Positions 1 to 7,711 of a stretch of 64,000 bases of DNA are shown in pieces; the stretch's first letter is position 1, and every line of letters starts with the position of its first letter. The stretch spans positions 1 through 64,000 of the IMG/VR virus record IMGVR_UViG_3300035185_000025; one strand, written 5' to 3'. The notes below the pieces were generated by a model. That model saw only the letters and a list, made by a program, of their open reading frames with translations, was not told where the DNA came from and did no database searches. The translations under genes and the position numbers were made by a program. The DNA comes from a virus.

Positions 1-48
1 GCTGGTGCGAGCACGACATGTCGGTGGCCTTCGGGCCGATGCGCATCC

Positions 49-741
49 TCATGGTTCAAACAGCCTTTCCTGACGGATCGCTCCGTCGAGTTTCCTCAAT
101 GTTTTCCCGTAGATAGAGACGCTCGTTCCGTCGAAGCTGTGCGCCCCGGCATCGCCGCAGATCCAGATCCGGCGGACGGTGTTGACGCGGCCGACGTGAA
201 GCCAGCAGCCAGCCTCGCGAGCGAGCGGACCCCAGACGGTCGGCGACGTGCGCTCCTTGAACTCGGTCAAGCCGCCGACGAAGATCCCCACGCGCTCGGT
301 CAACAGCGGCGCGACGTCGGCGGCAGTCATCCCGTCCTGCACCGGGATCAGCGCGCGCTCGCACCGATCCAGCGCCCAGGAGATCCATTCGGCCGAGCGC
401 TCGAGCGAGTCGAGACCTCCGGCGATCAGATCCGGGAGCACGATGAAGGACGCACGGTCGCCGAACCTGGCCACGATCGTCTCGTAGAGAGACGGATCCC
501 AGCCGCGGCAGATCTCGACGAGGTCCTCGGCCGGCAGGTCCTGGAACCCCTTCATGCCGCGACGCCGAGCCTCCTGGTTGCACGGGGTCACGACGCCGTT
601 GTCGAGCCCGACGTGACGATCGTCCGGGAGCCCACGGGTGTTGTGCTCGCCCTCTGCTGAAAGCATCAGGCCCCACTCGCCTGGGGCTTCGATGATCCTG
701 CGCATGTTCTCGCCGCCGGTCTGCGAGGCCATCGGGATCAT
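49..741 (-). CDS. DpdA-like (tRNA-guanine transglycosylase-related) protein
   Basis: This 230-residue protein resembles the short phage proteins usually annotated as DpdA or TGT-like, which in related systems insert 7-deazaguanine bases into DNA. The recognisable parts are VLPDLIAGGL, PVQDGM, VGIFVGG and the late block LHVGRVNTVRRI followed by HSFDGTS. The chosen ATG is preceded at six bases by TACCCG, the leaderless arrangement seen at other late genes; a GTG 21 bases upstream is possible. No queC, queD, queE or folE homologue is in the window, so any precursor would have to come from the host or from genes outside. The family call is from motif memory and moderate. Confidence 0.6.
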   Translation of the reverse strand: MIPMASQTGGENMRRIIEAPGEWGLMLSAEGEHNTRGLPDDRHVGLDNGVVTPCNQEARRRGMKGFQDLPAEDLVEICRGWDPSLYETIVARFGDRASFIVLPDLIAGGLDSLERSAEWISWALDRCERALIPVQDGMTAADVAPLLTERVGIFVGGLTEFKERTSPTVWGPLAREAGCWLHVGRVNTVRRIWICGDAGAHSFDGTSVSIYGKTLRKLDGAIRQERLFEP

Positions 742-765
742 GCGCTCGGGTAGGGGCCTCACGGC

Positions 766-897
766 TCACGTCCCGCCCTGGTCCATGGCCACGAGCCCGC
801 GGAGCCACGACCGGAGCCAGACCCGAGCGAAGCGCCACGCGAGCCCGAGGCCCCAGAAGGCCACGGAGACGAGGATCTCGCCGACGAGCGCGTTCAT
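766..897 (-). CDS. small membrane protein
   Basis: A 43-residue protein with one hydrophobic segment (about residues 2-22) followed by basic and aromatic residues. Its ATG overlaps the stop of the preceding minus-strand gene (ATGA), so it is translationally coupled. A holin-like role is possible but nothing specific shows it. Confidence 0.5.
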   Translation of the reverse strand: MNALVGEILVSVAFWGLGLAWRFARVWLRSWLRGLVAMDQGGT

Positions 898-1121
898 CGA
901 AGCAGGCCCCGCGCCTCGGCAATCTCGGCCACGATCTCCCAGACCTCGTGATCTGGATCGTCGAGCCACTCGTCGTGGTCGAGCTCGTGAGCCGCGGCCT
1001 CGGCGATCTCCGTCATGTTCGCCTCGCCGTGATCGATCCCGATCCCGTCGTCGATGAGAGCAGCCACGGTCCTGCGGATTGTGCGCGTTTCCTGCGTCAT
1101 GTCGAGCCCAACACGAGCCAC
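894..1121 (-). CDS. small acidic protein of unknown function
   Basis: Up to 75 residues, rich in Asp, Glu and His in the second half (HELDHDEWLDDPDHEVWEI). It starts at GTG 1121 or ATG 1100; no clear ribosome site or -10 box decides between them. It heads a tightly overlapping trio with the membrane protein and the DpdA-like gene. Bases 1122-1381 upstream hold no gene I can support. Confidence 0.5.
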   Translation of the reverse strand: MARVGLDMTQETRTIRRTVAALIDDGIGIDHGEANMTEIAEAAAHELDHDEWLDDPDHEVWEIVAEIAEARGLLR

Positions 1122-1381
1122 GCCTGCCTATTCCGTGGCTCCAAAATAAAGTGTGCCGGTAGCGGCGGCCGCGAGCTTCGCGCCTTTCGTTGGCCCCGCG
1201 CTGCTCTCCGACCCCGGATCCAAACCATGCCGGTAAGCGCGGCCAAACGGTTCCTCCGTCGCTGTCGGCCGCTGGCGGGCAAACGACACGATCCGCGGAG
1301 GTGCCGCTCGCGGTTGTCGGCGTGCTCGGTGGTGACGGTCGCGGTCCGCGCTGGTGATCGTGAGGCCACTAGGAGCACCCA

Positions 1382-1732
1382 TCACGGCACGTCCGTCCTG
1401 ATCGAGCACGCCCGCAGCACGGCGCCGCAGCAGACCGCCCCGGTCACCGGCTCCCCGGCCGGCGAGGTCGCCGCAAACTCGACGGTGCGCCACCCGCCGC
1501 CGCCGCATGCCCACGCGGAGAAGCCTGTGATGGCGACGTCGGTGTAGCCGTCGAGCTCGAGCGTGGACTCGGCGGCTGCCCGGCTCTTGGGTGTGCTGCT
1601 GCAGCCCCACCGCGTTCCGAGTAGCGCGCCAAGCACGAGGCCGAGGAGTGCCACCTGCGCGATCACCGGTGACCATACGTGGCTACGCCGACGACGCCGG
1701 AACAGGACACTGTCGGGCTGGAGCTTGCTCAC
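1382..1732 (-). CDS. conserved membrane-anchored phage protein, unknown function
   Basis: A 116-residue protein with a basic N-terminus, one transmembrane or signal segment (residues 20-42) and a C-terminal domain with the pattern GYTDV-ITG-WACGG-PVTGAVCCG-IR. I recall this pattern from small phage exported or lipoprotein-like proteins of unknown function. The cysteine after the hydrophobic segment (RWGCSS) may be a lipid site. GTG start overlaps the previous stop (GTGA), so it is the second gene of a pair. Confidence 0.65.
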   Translation of the reverse strand: MSKLQPDSVLFRRRRRSHVWSPVIAQVALLGLVLGALLGTRWGCSSTPKSRAAAESTLELDGYTDVAITGFSAWACGGGGWRTVEFAATSPAGEPVTGAVCCGAVLRACSIRTDVP

Positions 1733-2097
1733 GGCTTGGTCTCCGCGTTGCTCGACGCGAGCATCTCCAGGATCTCCGGCGTCATCTCGGGCAGGTCGTC
1801 GATCGGCATCCATCGTCCGAAGCTGAACCCACGGCATTCGGAATATCCGTCGTAGCGGAGCGTGATCTCGCGGTGCAACACGCGCCGAGCCTCGTCGCCT
1901 TCTGCTTCGTCCGCCTCGATCTCGCGGAGCACCCAGCGTGCGCACACGGCGGCATCCGGAACGAGCACCAGCGACCCGTCCGCCTTCACCAGCACGCCGC
2001 CCGGGACGTCCATCGCCTCGGTGGAAAGGGGCGCGATGATGTGCCAGTGGTGGTGGTTCGTCCATGGCCGCCCTCGGTCTACTTCGATCTCGCTCAT
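1729..2097 (-). CDS. unknown protein, first gene of a promoter-A unit
   Basis: A 122-residue mixed-charge protein (TNHHHWHIIAPLST near the N-terminus, FGRWMPIDDLPEM near the C-terminus) that I do not recognise. The ATG was chosen because a complete GGGAAGC-16-GGTAG promoter lies directly before it on the minus strand, back to back with the promoter of the plus-strand gene at 2169. Confidence 0.7.
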   Translation of the reverse strand: MSEIEVDRGRPWTNHHHWHIIAPLSTEAMDVPGGVLVKADGSLVLVPDAAVCARWVLREIEADEAEGDEARRVLHREITLRYDGYSECRGFSFGRWMPIDDLPEMTPEILEMLASSNAETKP

Positions 2098-2104
2098 GGC
2101 CGAC

Positions 2105-2132
2105 CTACCGACCTCAGGCGCTCGCGCTTCCC
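2105..2132 (-). promoter_or_regulatory. class A promoter (minus strand)
   Basis: On the minus strand GGGAAGC occupies 2132-2126, then 16 bases, then GGTAG at 2109-2105, then seven bases to the ATG at 2097. Its -35 box abuts that of the divergent plus-strand promoter. Confidence 0.75.
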
Positions 2133-2133
2133 C

Positions 2134-2161
2134 GGGAAGCACTCCGGCCGCACTCGAGTAG
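2134..2161 (+). promoter_or_regulatory. class A promoter
   Basis: GGGAAGC at 2134-2140, 16-base spacer, AGTAG at 2157-2161, seven bases to the ATG at 2169. No ribosome-binding site fits in between, so the transcript should be leaderless. Confidence 0.75.
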
Positions 2162-2168
2162 TGCCGCC

Positions 2169-2666
2169 ATGCAAGTGACGATCGAAGGCACACCGACCGA
2201 GGTCCGCGCGCAGATCCTCGAGCTCGCGGAGATGATGCGCGCCGAGCACCAGATCACGATCGACGGCGATCCCGTCTCCGACAAGATCATGGCCGGGATG
2301 CTCGAGCAGGCCGAGAAGCGCACGACAGATCAGTCGTCTGCCACGCCTCCGCGGGCCGTTCAGCGGACATCGGCGACGCTGGTCATAGCTATCGACAACG
2401 AGGGGATCAAGACTGTCGGAGGAGTCAATCCAGGAGATCGACGATCCGCGTGGATCGCATCTACCTGGTACAGCGTGCTCCGCGACCCGTGCATGGAGCT
2501 CATGGAGTCGGGCCGCGCTGAGGTCGAGTTCGTCGAGCGCCTCGTCAAGACGCGCGCCAAGTCGCTCATCGACCTCGGATGGTCCGCGGTCGAACTTCGC
2601 TCGCCTGGTCCAGGGACGCAGGGATGGACAACGCTCATCGACCTGCGTGAGGCCGGCGTCGACTAG
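2169..2666 (+). CDS. unknown protein, moron-type gene
   Basis: 165 residues, not recognised. The N-terminal half is helical and charged (EVRAQILELAEMMRAEH); the C-terminal half contains VEFVERLVKTRAKSLIDLGW. It stands alone on the plus strand between minus-strand late genes and has its own class A promoter. Its stop overlaps the end of the convergent gene at 2663-2992 by four bases. Confidence 0.7.
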   Translation: MQVTIEGTPTEVRAQILELAEMMRAEHQITIDGDPVSDKIMAGMLEQAEKRTTDQSSATPPRAVQRTSATLVIAIDNEGIKTVGGVNPGDRRSAWIASTWYSVLRDPCMELMESGRAEVEFVERLVKTRAKSLIDLGWSAVELRSPGPGTQGWTTLIDLREAGVD

Positions 2667-2992
2667 CCCTTGCCGCGCCGGCCCTTCGGCGGGGACTTCT
2701 TCGGCCCGCCAGGCGACCACAGGACCTTGTCCGCCCAGTAGGCCGCCGACAGCTTGCCCTTGGCGATTTTTTTCGCGTGCCTCGACTTGAACGCCTTCCT
2801 CGCCTCCGGGCTGTAGTTGTGGCCCATCGACTGATCCCCGAACCGGATCAGCTTCACGGCGTCGCCGTCCTTGGCGACCACGACGCCCTTCTTGGTCGGG
2901 TGGGCCGGGGTCATCTTCGGCTTGTTGACCCCGACGAGCCCGTGCTTCTCGGCCAGGCGCCTCGCCTTCTCACCAGGTGTCGCTTTCGCCAT
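2663..2992 (-). CDS. basic phage protein of unknown function
   Basis: 109 residues, strongly basic, with the segment YSPEARKAFKSRHAKKIAKG followed by SAAYWADKVLW, a pattern I recall from conserved phage proteins of unknown function. The ATG is preceded at six bases by TAGGAT, the late leaderless -10 form. Nucleic-acid binding is plausible from charge only. Confidence 0.7.
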   Translation of the reverse strand: MAKATPGEKARRLAEKHGLVGVNKPKMTPAHPTKKGVVVAKDGDAVKLIRFGDQSMGHNYSPEARKAFKSRHAKKIAKGKLSAAYWADKVLWSPGGPKKSPPKGRRGKG

Positions 2993-3057
2993 GCCCAGAT
3001 CCTACCCCTCGGACAGAATTCTCGAAATAGATCGAACGACCCACGGTTGAGGACGAC

Positions 3058-3333
3058 ATGAGCAAAGAACAGCAGAACATGATCCGGGCCTGGCTCGCGC
3101 GAGCGTGCGGCGTCGAGCTCGACCGCGTGACCGACGACCACGTGCGCGCGTGGACCGAGCTCAACGCGAGCATCCGAGCGCACCGCCCGACCGAGGCCGA
3201 AGCGAGCGGCGCTCGAGCGTGCGCCAAGAGCCTGTGCGTTGTGCCGCGCGACAGCGGTCCCGCGAAGGCCAAGCCGACGCCGGATCACGTCAAGTTCTTC
3301 GGGCCGCGCACGAAACTGCGAGGTGAGGCGTGA
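3058..3333 (+). CDS. unknown small protein
   Basis: 91 residues, not recognised; alternating basic and acidic helices. It lacks the class A promoter; the only start signal is a weak purine run (TTGAGGA) about five bases before the ATG. Its last codons read LRGEA, and the DNA across the stop is repeated at the end of the next gene. Confidence 0.6.
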   Translation: MSKEQQNMIRAWLARACGVELDRVTDDHVRAWTELNASIRAHRPTEAEASGARACAKSLCVVPRDSGPAKAKPTPDHVKFFGPRTKLRGEA

Positions 3334-3335
3334 GC
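3316..3335 (+). repeat. 20-bp direct repeat, copy 1
   Basis: The bases CTGCGAGGTGAGGCGTGAGC span the stop of one gene and the GTG start of the next. An identical copy is at 3687-3706, and weaker similarity continues about 15 bases further. Confidence 0.85.
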
Positions 3336-3704
3336 GTCGAACAGAAGGCCGTGGACCGCATGGTCATGGACAAACTGGTGTCAGCTTTGGCTGGCCATAG
3401 GATCCCCGGCGCCGAGATCTCGGCTTGGGCACAGTCGTCGCACGCGCTTCGCATCCTGGTGCGTGTGACGATGGGCGATCGCGTCTTCGGTGTGGATCGT
3501 TCGGTGACGACGATCTGCCTATGGTCGTCGGTCCTGTCCGGCTGTGTCCTCGAAGAGACGGTCGAGCAGATGGCTTACGAGCTGCGGAGGCCATGCCTGA
3601 ACTACGCGGACGAACTCGAGTCCGATGGTCGCATCGACGAGGCGCACATCTGGCGGCTGTGCTGCCCCGACTACCGAGCCAGGAAGCTGCGAGGTGAGGC
3701 GTGA
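3330..3704 (+). CDS. unknown protein between direct repeats
   Basis: 124 residues, not recognised, with a cysteine pair near the end (WRLCCPDYRA). The GTG start overlaps the previous stop (GTGA). It begins and ends in copies of the same 20-bp repeat, so the gene looks like a cassette inserted or duplicated between them. After the second copy a reading frame with the same start (GTGAGCTTCGACCCG) stops after seven codons. Confidence 0.65.
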   Translation: MSVEQKAVDRMVMDKLVSALAGHRIPGAEISAWAQSSHALRILVRVTMGDRVFGVDRSVTTICLWSSVLSGCVLEETVEQMAYELRRPCLNYADELESDGRIDEAHIWRLCCPDYRARKLRGEA

Positions 3705-3706
3705 GC
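3687..3706 (+). repeat. 20-bp direct repeat, copy 2
   Basis: Exact second copy of the repeat at 3316-3335. Here the GTG it carries opens only a seven-codon frame, probably the remnant of a gene start. Confidence 0.85.
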
Positions 3707-3839
3707 TTCGACCCGAGGCCGTGACGATCTCGCCAGCCGCTACAGGACCTACTTTCGGATGGGCGGCCGGTGACGACTTGGCGGAACAACTGCACGCCAG
3801 AGCCTTGACCGCGCAGCTTGGAAAGGAGCGGAGCATGGG

Positions 3840-3873
3840 AGGGGCCCGGACACACGGATGTGGCCGGGCCCCT
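3840..3873. terminator. strong hairpin between convergent genes
   Basis: A 10-bp perfect stem (AGGGGCCCGG at 3840-3849, CCGGGCCCCT at 3864-3873), with CACA and TGTG able to extend it inside the loop, lies between the plus-strand genes ending at 3704 and the minus-strand gene ending at 3876. There is no long T run. A bidirectional terminator is the simplest reading. Bases 3705-3839 hold no gene I can support. Confidence 0.6.
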
Positions 3874-3875
3874 CT

Positions 3876-4022
3876 TCACTTCGAAGGCTTCTCGCCTGTC
3901 TCGCCGCCTTCGGTCCCGTCGTCGGCCGGTCCAGGATCGTCGCCTGGCTGCTTGGGCTCGCTCGGCCGCGGGCATGCGCTGAGGCCGAGGCAGACGATGA
4001 TGATCGAGATCGCGCGCTTCAT
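3876..4022 (-). CDS. short lipoprotein, possible Rz1-like outer spanin
   Basis: 48 residues: a signal segment (MKRAISIIIVCLGLSAC) with a lipobox ending at Cys17, then a short Pro-, Gly- and acid-rich tail. Size, lipobox and proline content fit the Rz1 type of outer-membrane spanin. It is the last gene of an overlapping trio that also has two membrane proteins, which supports a lysis cassette, but the tail is acidic and no homology was tested. Confidence 0.55.
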   Translation of the reverse strand: MKRAISIIIVCLGLSACPRPSEPKQPGDDPGPADDGTEGGETGEKPSK

Positions 4023-4159
4023 TGGACGCCTTCGATAGCCTGAGGATGGGCGGCGCGCAAGCGGCCCTGGTACCACAGCGCCGACAGCCAGCCAGCGATC
4101 AGCGCGACCGCCAAGATCTGAAGGATCAGCCGTCGGCCGCGCCCGAGCGCGTCGATCAT
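4019..4159 (-). CDS. single-span membrane protein (possible inner spanin or holin)
   Basis: 46 residues with one hydrophobic segment (about residues 11-29, ILQILAVALIAGWLSALWY) and basic flanks. It overlaps both neighbours by ATGA, so the three are coupled. It is shorter than usual inner spanins and has no long coiled coil, so a holin or antiholin is equally possible. Confidence 0.5.
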   Translation of the reverse strand: MIDALGRGRRLILQILAVALIAGWLSALWYQGRLRAAHPQAIEGVQ

Positions 4160-4614
4160 CGGATCACCCCTCGGGTCATCGTCTGCTCGGCCTCGGCGAT
4201 GTTGAGCTTGGCGCTGTGCTGGGCGGTGCGCTTGGCGACGGCATTGTGGCCGCGAGAGAGATCCGCCAGCAGGTCGGCGTGCTCGAGCGTCGTGGACTCG
4301 ATCCCGTCGAGCCGCTTGTCGACGTGGGACTCGAGCATGTCGAGCCGGTCGCTGATCGGCGCGAGCTCCTCGCGGATGATCGCCTGGAACGAGCCGGTGT
4401 GCTGGCGCTTGGCCGTCGCGGGCGACCCGGTGCCAGCGTCGACCTCGACGCCCGTCGCCTCGCCGAGGATCGCCTGCATGCCCTCGTTGCCCTTGAGGAC
4501 AGCCCGGATCCCGCGCCAGAGTTTCCACCCCGCGACAAGCACCGCGAGAAACGTCGCGGTGAATGCTCCGCCGATCGTGCCGAACGCGATCGCCGCTTCA
4601 TCGAATCCAGCCAC
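4156..4614 (-). CDS. membrane protein with coiled coil, lysis-cassette candidate
   Basis: 152 residues: an N-terminal transmembrane segment (about 9-30) and a long helical region (75-140) with heptad-like spacing. The start is GTG, six bases after TAGGCT. As first gene of the trio it could be a holin, or the periplasmic coiled-coil partner of the small lipoprotein. Function not shown by sequence. Confidence 0.6.
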   Translation of the reverse strand: MAGFDEAAIAFGTIGGAFTATFLAVLVAGWKLWRGIRAVLKGNEGMQAILGEATGVEVDAGTGSPATAKRQHTGSFQAIIREELAPISDRLDMLESHVDKRLDGIESTTLEHADLLADLSRGHNAVAKRTAQHSAKLNIAEAEQTMTRGVIR

Positions 4615-4659
4615 ACGCGAAGCCTATCCCGCAAGGCGAGCCAGGCGCAACGTGGGCCG

Positions 4660-4687
4660 CGGAAGCGATCCGTCATCCGCGCGGTAG
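4660..4687 (+). promoter_or_regulatory. class A promoter
   Basis: CGGAAGC at 4660-4666, 16 bases, GGTAG at 4683-4687, eight bases to the ATG at 4696. Confidence 0.7.
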
Positions 4688-4695
4688 TGTGTGGC

Positions 4696-5193
4696 ATGGA
4701 CCGGAAGGATCACCGCCTCGTGCTCGCCTTCGTGCTCGGTACAGCAGCCTGCGGACCCGACCAGATCGACGTGACCGGCGCTGGATCCGAGACCGGATCC
4801 GTCGAGATCGAGGAGTGCGATGCCACCGTCGGGATGGTCGACGAGCACGGGCGCGTCTGGGGCAAGTGCGAGCAGTGGACCGCCTGGGCAGACGTGATCA
4901 CCGAGGAGGAGGTGCAGGGTGCGGTCGATGACGGCGACTGGGTCCCGACGACTTCTCGTGGAGGCTCGCCGTGCTACCTGTTCTCGCCGGACGCGATCGC
5001 GTGCACGCCGAGCTTCGGCGACTCGATGTTGTTCGCCCGGCCGCTGAGCCAACTCGAACCGATCGACGTGAAGCAGGACGACGTCGCCTGCTCGGGTGCC
5101 TCGGGAGCGTGGATCTGGACGTGGAGCGACGGGCAGAGGTGTCGCGGTGTACTTCCGGGTGGCCTCGTCGTTGTACTGCTGCCCGAGACCTAG
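4696..5193 (+). CDS. putative exported lipoprotein (moron)
   Basis: 165 residues with a basic start, a hydrophobic segment and a lipobox-like LGTAAC ending at about Cys19, then an acidic mature domain with three further cysteines in pairs (SPCYLFSPDAIACTP). It is a single plus-strand gene with its own class A promoter among minus-strand late genes. A surface lipoprotein from such a unit could act in superinfection exclusion, but that is inference from position only. Confidence 0.65.
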   Translation: MDRKDHRLVLAFVLGTAACGPDQIDVTGAGSETGSVEIEECDATVGMVDEHGRVWGKCEQWTAWADVITEEEVQGAVDDGDWVPTTSRGGSPCYLFSPDAIACTPSFGDSMLFARPLSQLEPIDVKQDDVACSGASGAWIWTWSDGQRCRGVLPGGLVVVLLPET

Positions 5194-6908
5194 CGCGCGG
5201 CGAGGAGCATGTCCTCGTAGCCGGTCAGGCCGATCGCCGAAGCAAGCGCGCCGGCTCCCTTCGTCACCAGGTGCTGTGCCGTCTGGGCGACGTTGCGCGT
5301 CACCAGCAGGTGCTCGACGCCGAATGTCGCATCTCCGAGCTCGAGGACCTCGTAGGATCCAAGCGCAAGCGCGAGGCTCGTGGCGCCGAAGCCGAAGGCG
5401 CTCGCGATTTTCAAGACGTGAGGACCAGGGCTGACGACGTCGAAGCGCGAGAACAGATCCACGGTGATCGCCGACGCGGGGATGATCTCGGCGTCTCCGA
5501 CCGCCATGTTCGGCCATCGCCCAGGGTAGAAGACTACGAGCCCAGCGGTGCTTGCCGACGTCACGAAGATCGGCCGGTTACCCGTTCCAGCGATCACGTC
5601 GACGGTGTCGATCACCCTGACGTAGCCGCGGCCCTTGTACGCCTGGCCAAGGAACAACCCGGCGCCGAGGCTGGCGATCGATCCGATGTAGACGCTCTCG
5701 GTCACGATCTGCGACACGCCCCAGCTGACGTCCTGAGTCGCGTCGAGCGTGATCGAACCAGCACCACCGAGCGCCGTGTCCGGGTGCGGTCCGCGGGCAT
5801 CCGTGACGCGTGCGGAAGCATTGCCGAGCGGACCCTGGTCGAGCCCCGTCGGCGTGCTCGAATCCCAGATCACGATCGCTGATCGGTGAGCGACGGTTGA
5901 CGTTACGGGCGCGAGAGAACTGAAGCTCGATCCGTCGCCACCGACGACTGACTCAGGTGTGCCGGCCAGGCTCAGCTGGTTCGGGTTCTGCTGCCACGCC
6001 TCGCGCGGCGCGATGTTCCCGTAGTCGGAGGCCCATGGGGGAGGCACTGCGTAGCCGTAGACAGGCTGCACCGCTCCCGCGAGCGTGGCCGGGTCGGTCG
6101 TGTTTGGCGTCCTCGAGTTCGCGAACACGGTGGCGCCCGAGATCCGGCTGTCGATCCCGAGCATCGACAAGTTGATGTCGTGCACGGTCGTGGTGTTGAG
6201 GTTGACCAAAACACCGCCGTTCTCCTCGCCGACGCTGACTCCGCCTCCGCGGACGTACCTGCGCGGGGCCAGCTTGTCGCCGAGCGCCTCGAGCAGCGGA
6301 CGGCACATGAGCACCGCGACCCACGTATCCGAGAAGGAGACCTGCGCCGTCGAGAGCTTCACGACCGCCAGCGGGATCCGGCCCGGGGTTCCTGCGGCCA
6401 CGACCGGAGACGCAGCCGCGGCCCCTGCGGTCGCTGTGAGCGTCGGCGAACTGCCTGTGACGACGTCTTGGTTGGCGACGCCGAAAGTCCCCGTCACCGG
6501 ATCGAAGACATCGACCGGCGCGTTCACCTTGGCGACCTGCGTGGCCTCGATCTCGATCGTGACGAGCCGCGGGCTTCCGCCGTCGACGAGACCGCCGAGA
6601 TCCACGCGCGTCGCGGCCCCGAGCTCGATCCACTCGACCGGCGCGTCGTAGGTTGCCGAGGCCGGAGTCTGGGCGACGAGCGCGATCCCAGGCTGGACCT
6701 CGACCTCGTTGGTGCCGACGACCGCGCGCACGGTGAGGCCACCGACGACGCCGCCGACCCCCGCGGCGGCGACCTTGTAGACGTCGGCGAGCCCCAGCGC
6801 GCTGATCGACTCGAGCAAAGCTCGACTGCTCAGGCGCTCGGCGTTGTTGAAGTCGGCGCTCAGGAGTCGCCGACGGGTACCGATCTCGATCTTGTCGACC
6901 TGGCTCAC
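5190..6908 (-). CDS. probable tail fibre or baseplate-distal protein
   Basis: 572 residues, rich in Gly, Ala, Val, Thr and Ser with the look of beta-structured fibre proteins. The N-terminal part (RRLLSADFNNAERLSSRALLE) resembles the start of phage fibre proteins. It follows baseplate J and the wedge genes in the late direction, the usual fibre position. The GTG start is preceded by GTGGTAGCCT at six bases. Receptor binding is inferred from position. Confidence 0.65.
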   Translation of the reverse strand: MSQVDKIEIGTRRRLLSADFNNAERLSSRALLESISALGLADVYKVAAAGVGGVVGGLTVRAVVGTNEVEVQPGIALVAQTPASATYDAPVEWIELGAATRVDLGGLVDGGSPRLVTIEIEATQVAKVNAPVDVFDPVTGTFGVANQDVVTGSSPTLTATAGAAAASPVVAAGTPGRIPLAVVKLSTAQVSFSDTWVAVLMCRPLLEALGDKLAPRRYVRGGGVSVGEENGGVLVNLNTTTVHDINLSMLGIDSRISGATVFANSRTPNTTDPATLAGAVQPVYGYAVPPPWASDYGNIAPREAWQQNPNQLSLAGTPESVVGGDGSSFSSLAPVTSTVAHRSAIVIWDSSTPTGLDQGPLGNASARVTDARGPHPDTALGGAGSITLDATQDVSWGVSQIVTESVYIGSIASLGAGLFLGQAYKGRGYVRVIDTVDVIAGTGNRPIFVTSASTAGLVVFYPGRWPNMAVGDAEIIPASAITVDLFSRFDVVSPGPHVLKIASAFGFGATSLALALGSYEVLELGDATFGVEHLLVTRNVAQTAQHLVTKGAGALASAIGLTGYEDMLLAAR

Positions 6909-6933
6909 GAGCGCAGGCTACCACGCGGCACGA

Positions 6934-7119
6934 TCAGAGCATGGACTCCATGGCCTCGACGAAGGCGGCGTAGGCCGCCCGCGTGACCTCGGGCCGGATC
7001 GTGCAGCTGCGCGCGCGCGATCGGGCGACGGCGAGGCCCCACGGATTCGTGATCAGCCAGCGGACGTGGGGATCGCCGAGAGCGAGCCGGACGTGCTCCT
7101 GGAGATCTTCGACCTTCAT
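6934..7119 (-). CDS. small unknown protein
   Basis: 61 residues (LALGDPHVRWLITNPWGLAV, basic middle), not recognised. It overlaps the preceding gene by ATGA and is the last of a five-gene minus-strand run from 8519. Confidence 0.55.
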   Translation of the reverse strand: MKVEDLQEHVRLALGDPHVRWLITNPWGLAVARSRARSCTIRPEVTRAAYAAFVEAMESML

Positions 7120-7385
7120 CGATCCGACCCCGCGAGGTACGGCCGCTCGTCGACCCACGCGATCAGCCGGTCGAGATCCTCGAGCGAGTCGAGGGGGCCG
7201 GAGTCGCGCCCGCCGCCGCAGCGCGTGAACATCCACCCGGTGTAGGACGCCAGGTCGACCCAGAAGACGGCGAGGTAGCGCGGGGCGTCGGAGGCGAAGG
7301 CGTGCCGGCCGTCGCCGGAGCCCACGTCGATCAGGCGGGGGCGGAGCGCGATCAGGGCGTCGAGGTCGTTGGTGGTCGGCAGCAT
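7116..7385 (-). CDS. small unknown protein
   Basis: 89 residues with the patterns LPTTNDLDALIALRPRLIDV and VDLASYTGWMFTRCGGG; no family recognised. A purine run (CGAGAGACGACC) precedes the ATG, a conventional ribosome site unlike the leaderless genes. Confidence 0.55.
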   Translation of the reverse strand: MLPTTNDLDALIALRPRLIDVGSGDGRHAFASDAPRYLAVFWVDLASYTGWMFTRCGGGRDSGPLDSLEDLDRLIAWVDERPYLAGSDR

Positions 7386-7430
7386 GGTCGTCTCTCGTGG
7401 GGCGCGTGCGGGGCTCCGGGTGGGCTCGGG

Positions 7431-7694
7431 TCAGTCGGAGACCGGTGTCGGCATCCACATTTTCCGGTAGGGGGCCACCGACTCGCGCACATAGACATCG
7501 GCGCCGTCGATGCCGCACAGCATCTCATCCCGGCCCGATCGAAACGCCCACGTGCCCCAGCCGTCCTCTGCACGGCGGCCCCAGTTGTTGGGGTTGTACC
7601 AAAGCTCGGACGGCGCCAGGCCAAGTCCGCGCGTCAGACCATCCCAGATCCGGCGGGCGTTCCCGGTCCTCGGTCGCGTGGTGTGAATCTTCAT
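7431..7694 (-). CDS. small unknown protein
   Basis: 87 residues, aromatic (WYNPNNWGRRAEDGWGTWAF), not recognised. A weak CAGG/CGGAA purine run precedes the ATG. Part of the run read from 8519. Confidence 0.55.
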   Translation of the reverse strand: MKIHTTRPRTGNARRIWDGLTRGLGLAPSELWYNPNNWGRRAEDGWGTWAFRSGRDEMLCGIDGADVYVRESVAPYRKMWMPTPVSD

Positions 7695-7711
7695 GGTTCC
7701 GCAGCCTGGGG

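Noticed and set aside
1122-1381. Two arginine-rich open frames on the minus strand
   Set aside because: Composition is that of antisense or shifted frames in GC-rich DNA, with no start signal; I could not choose one and left the gap unassigned.
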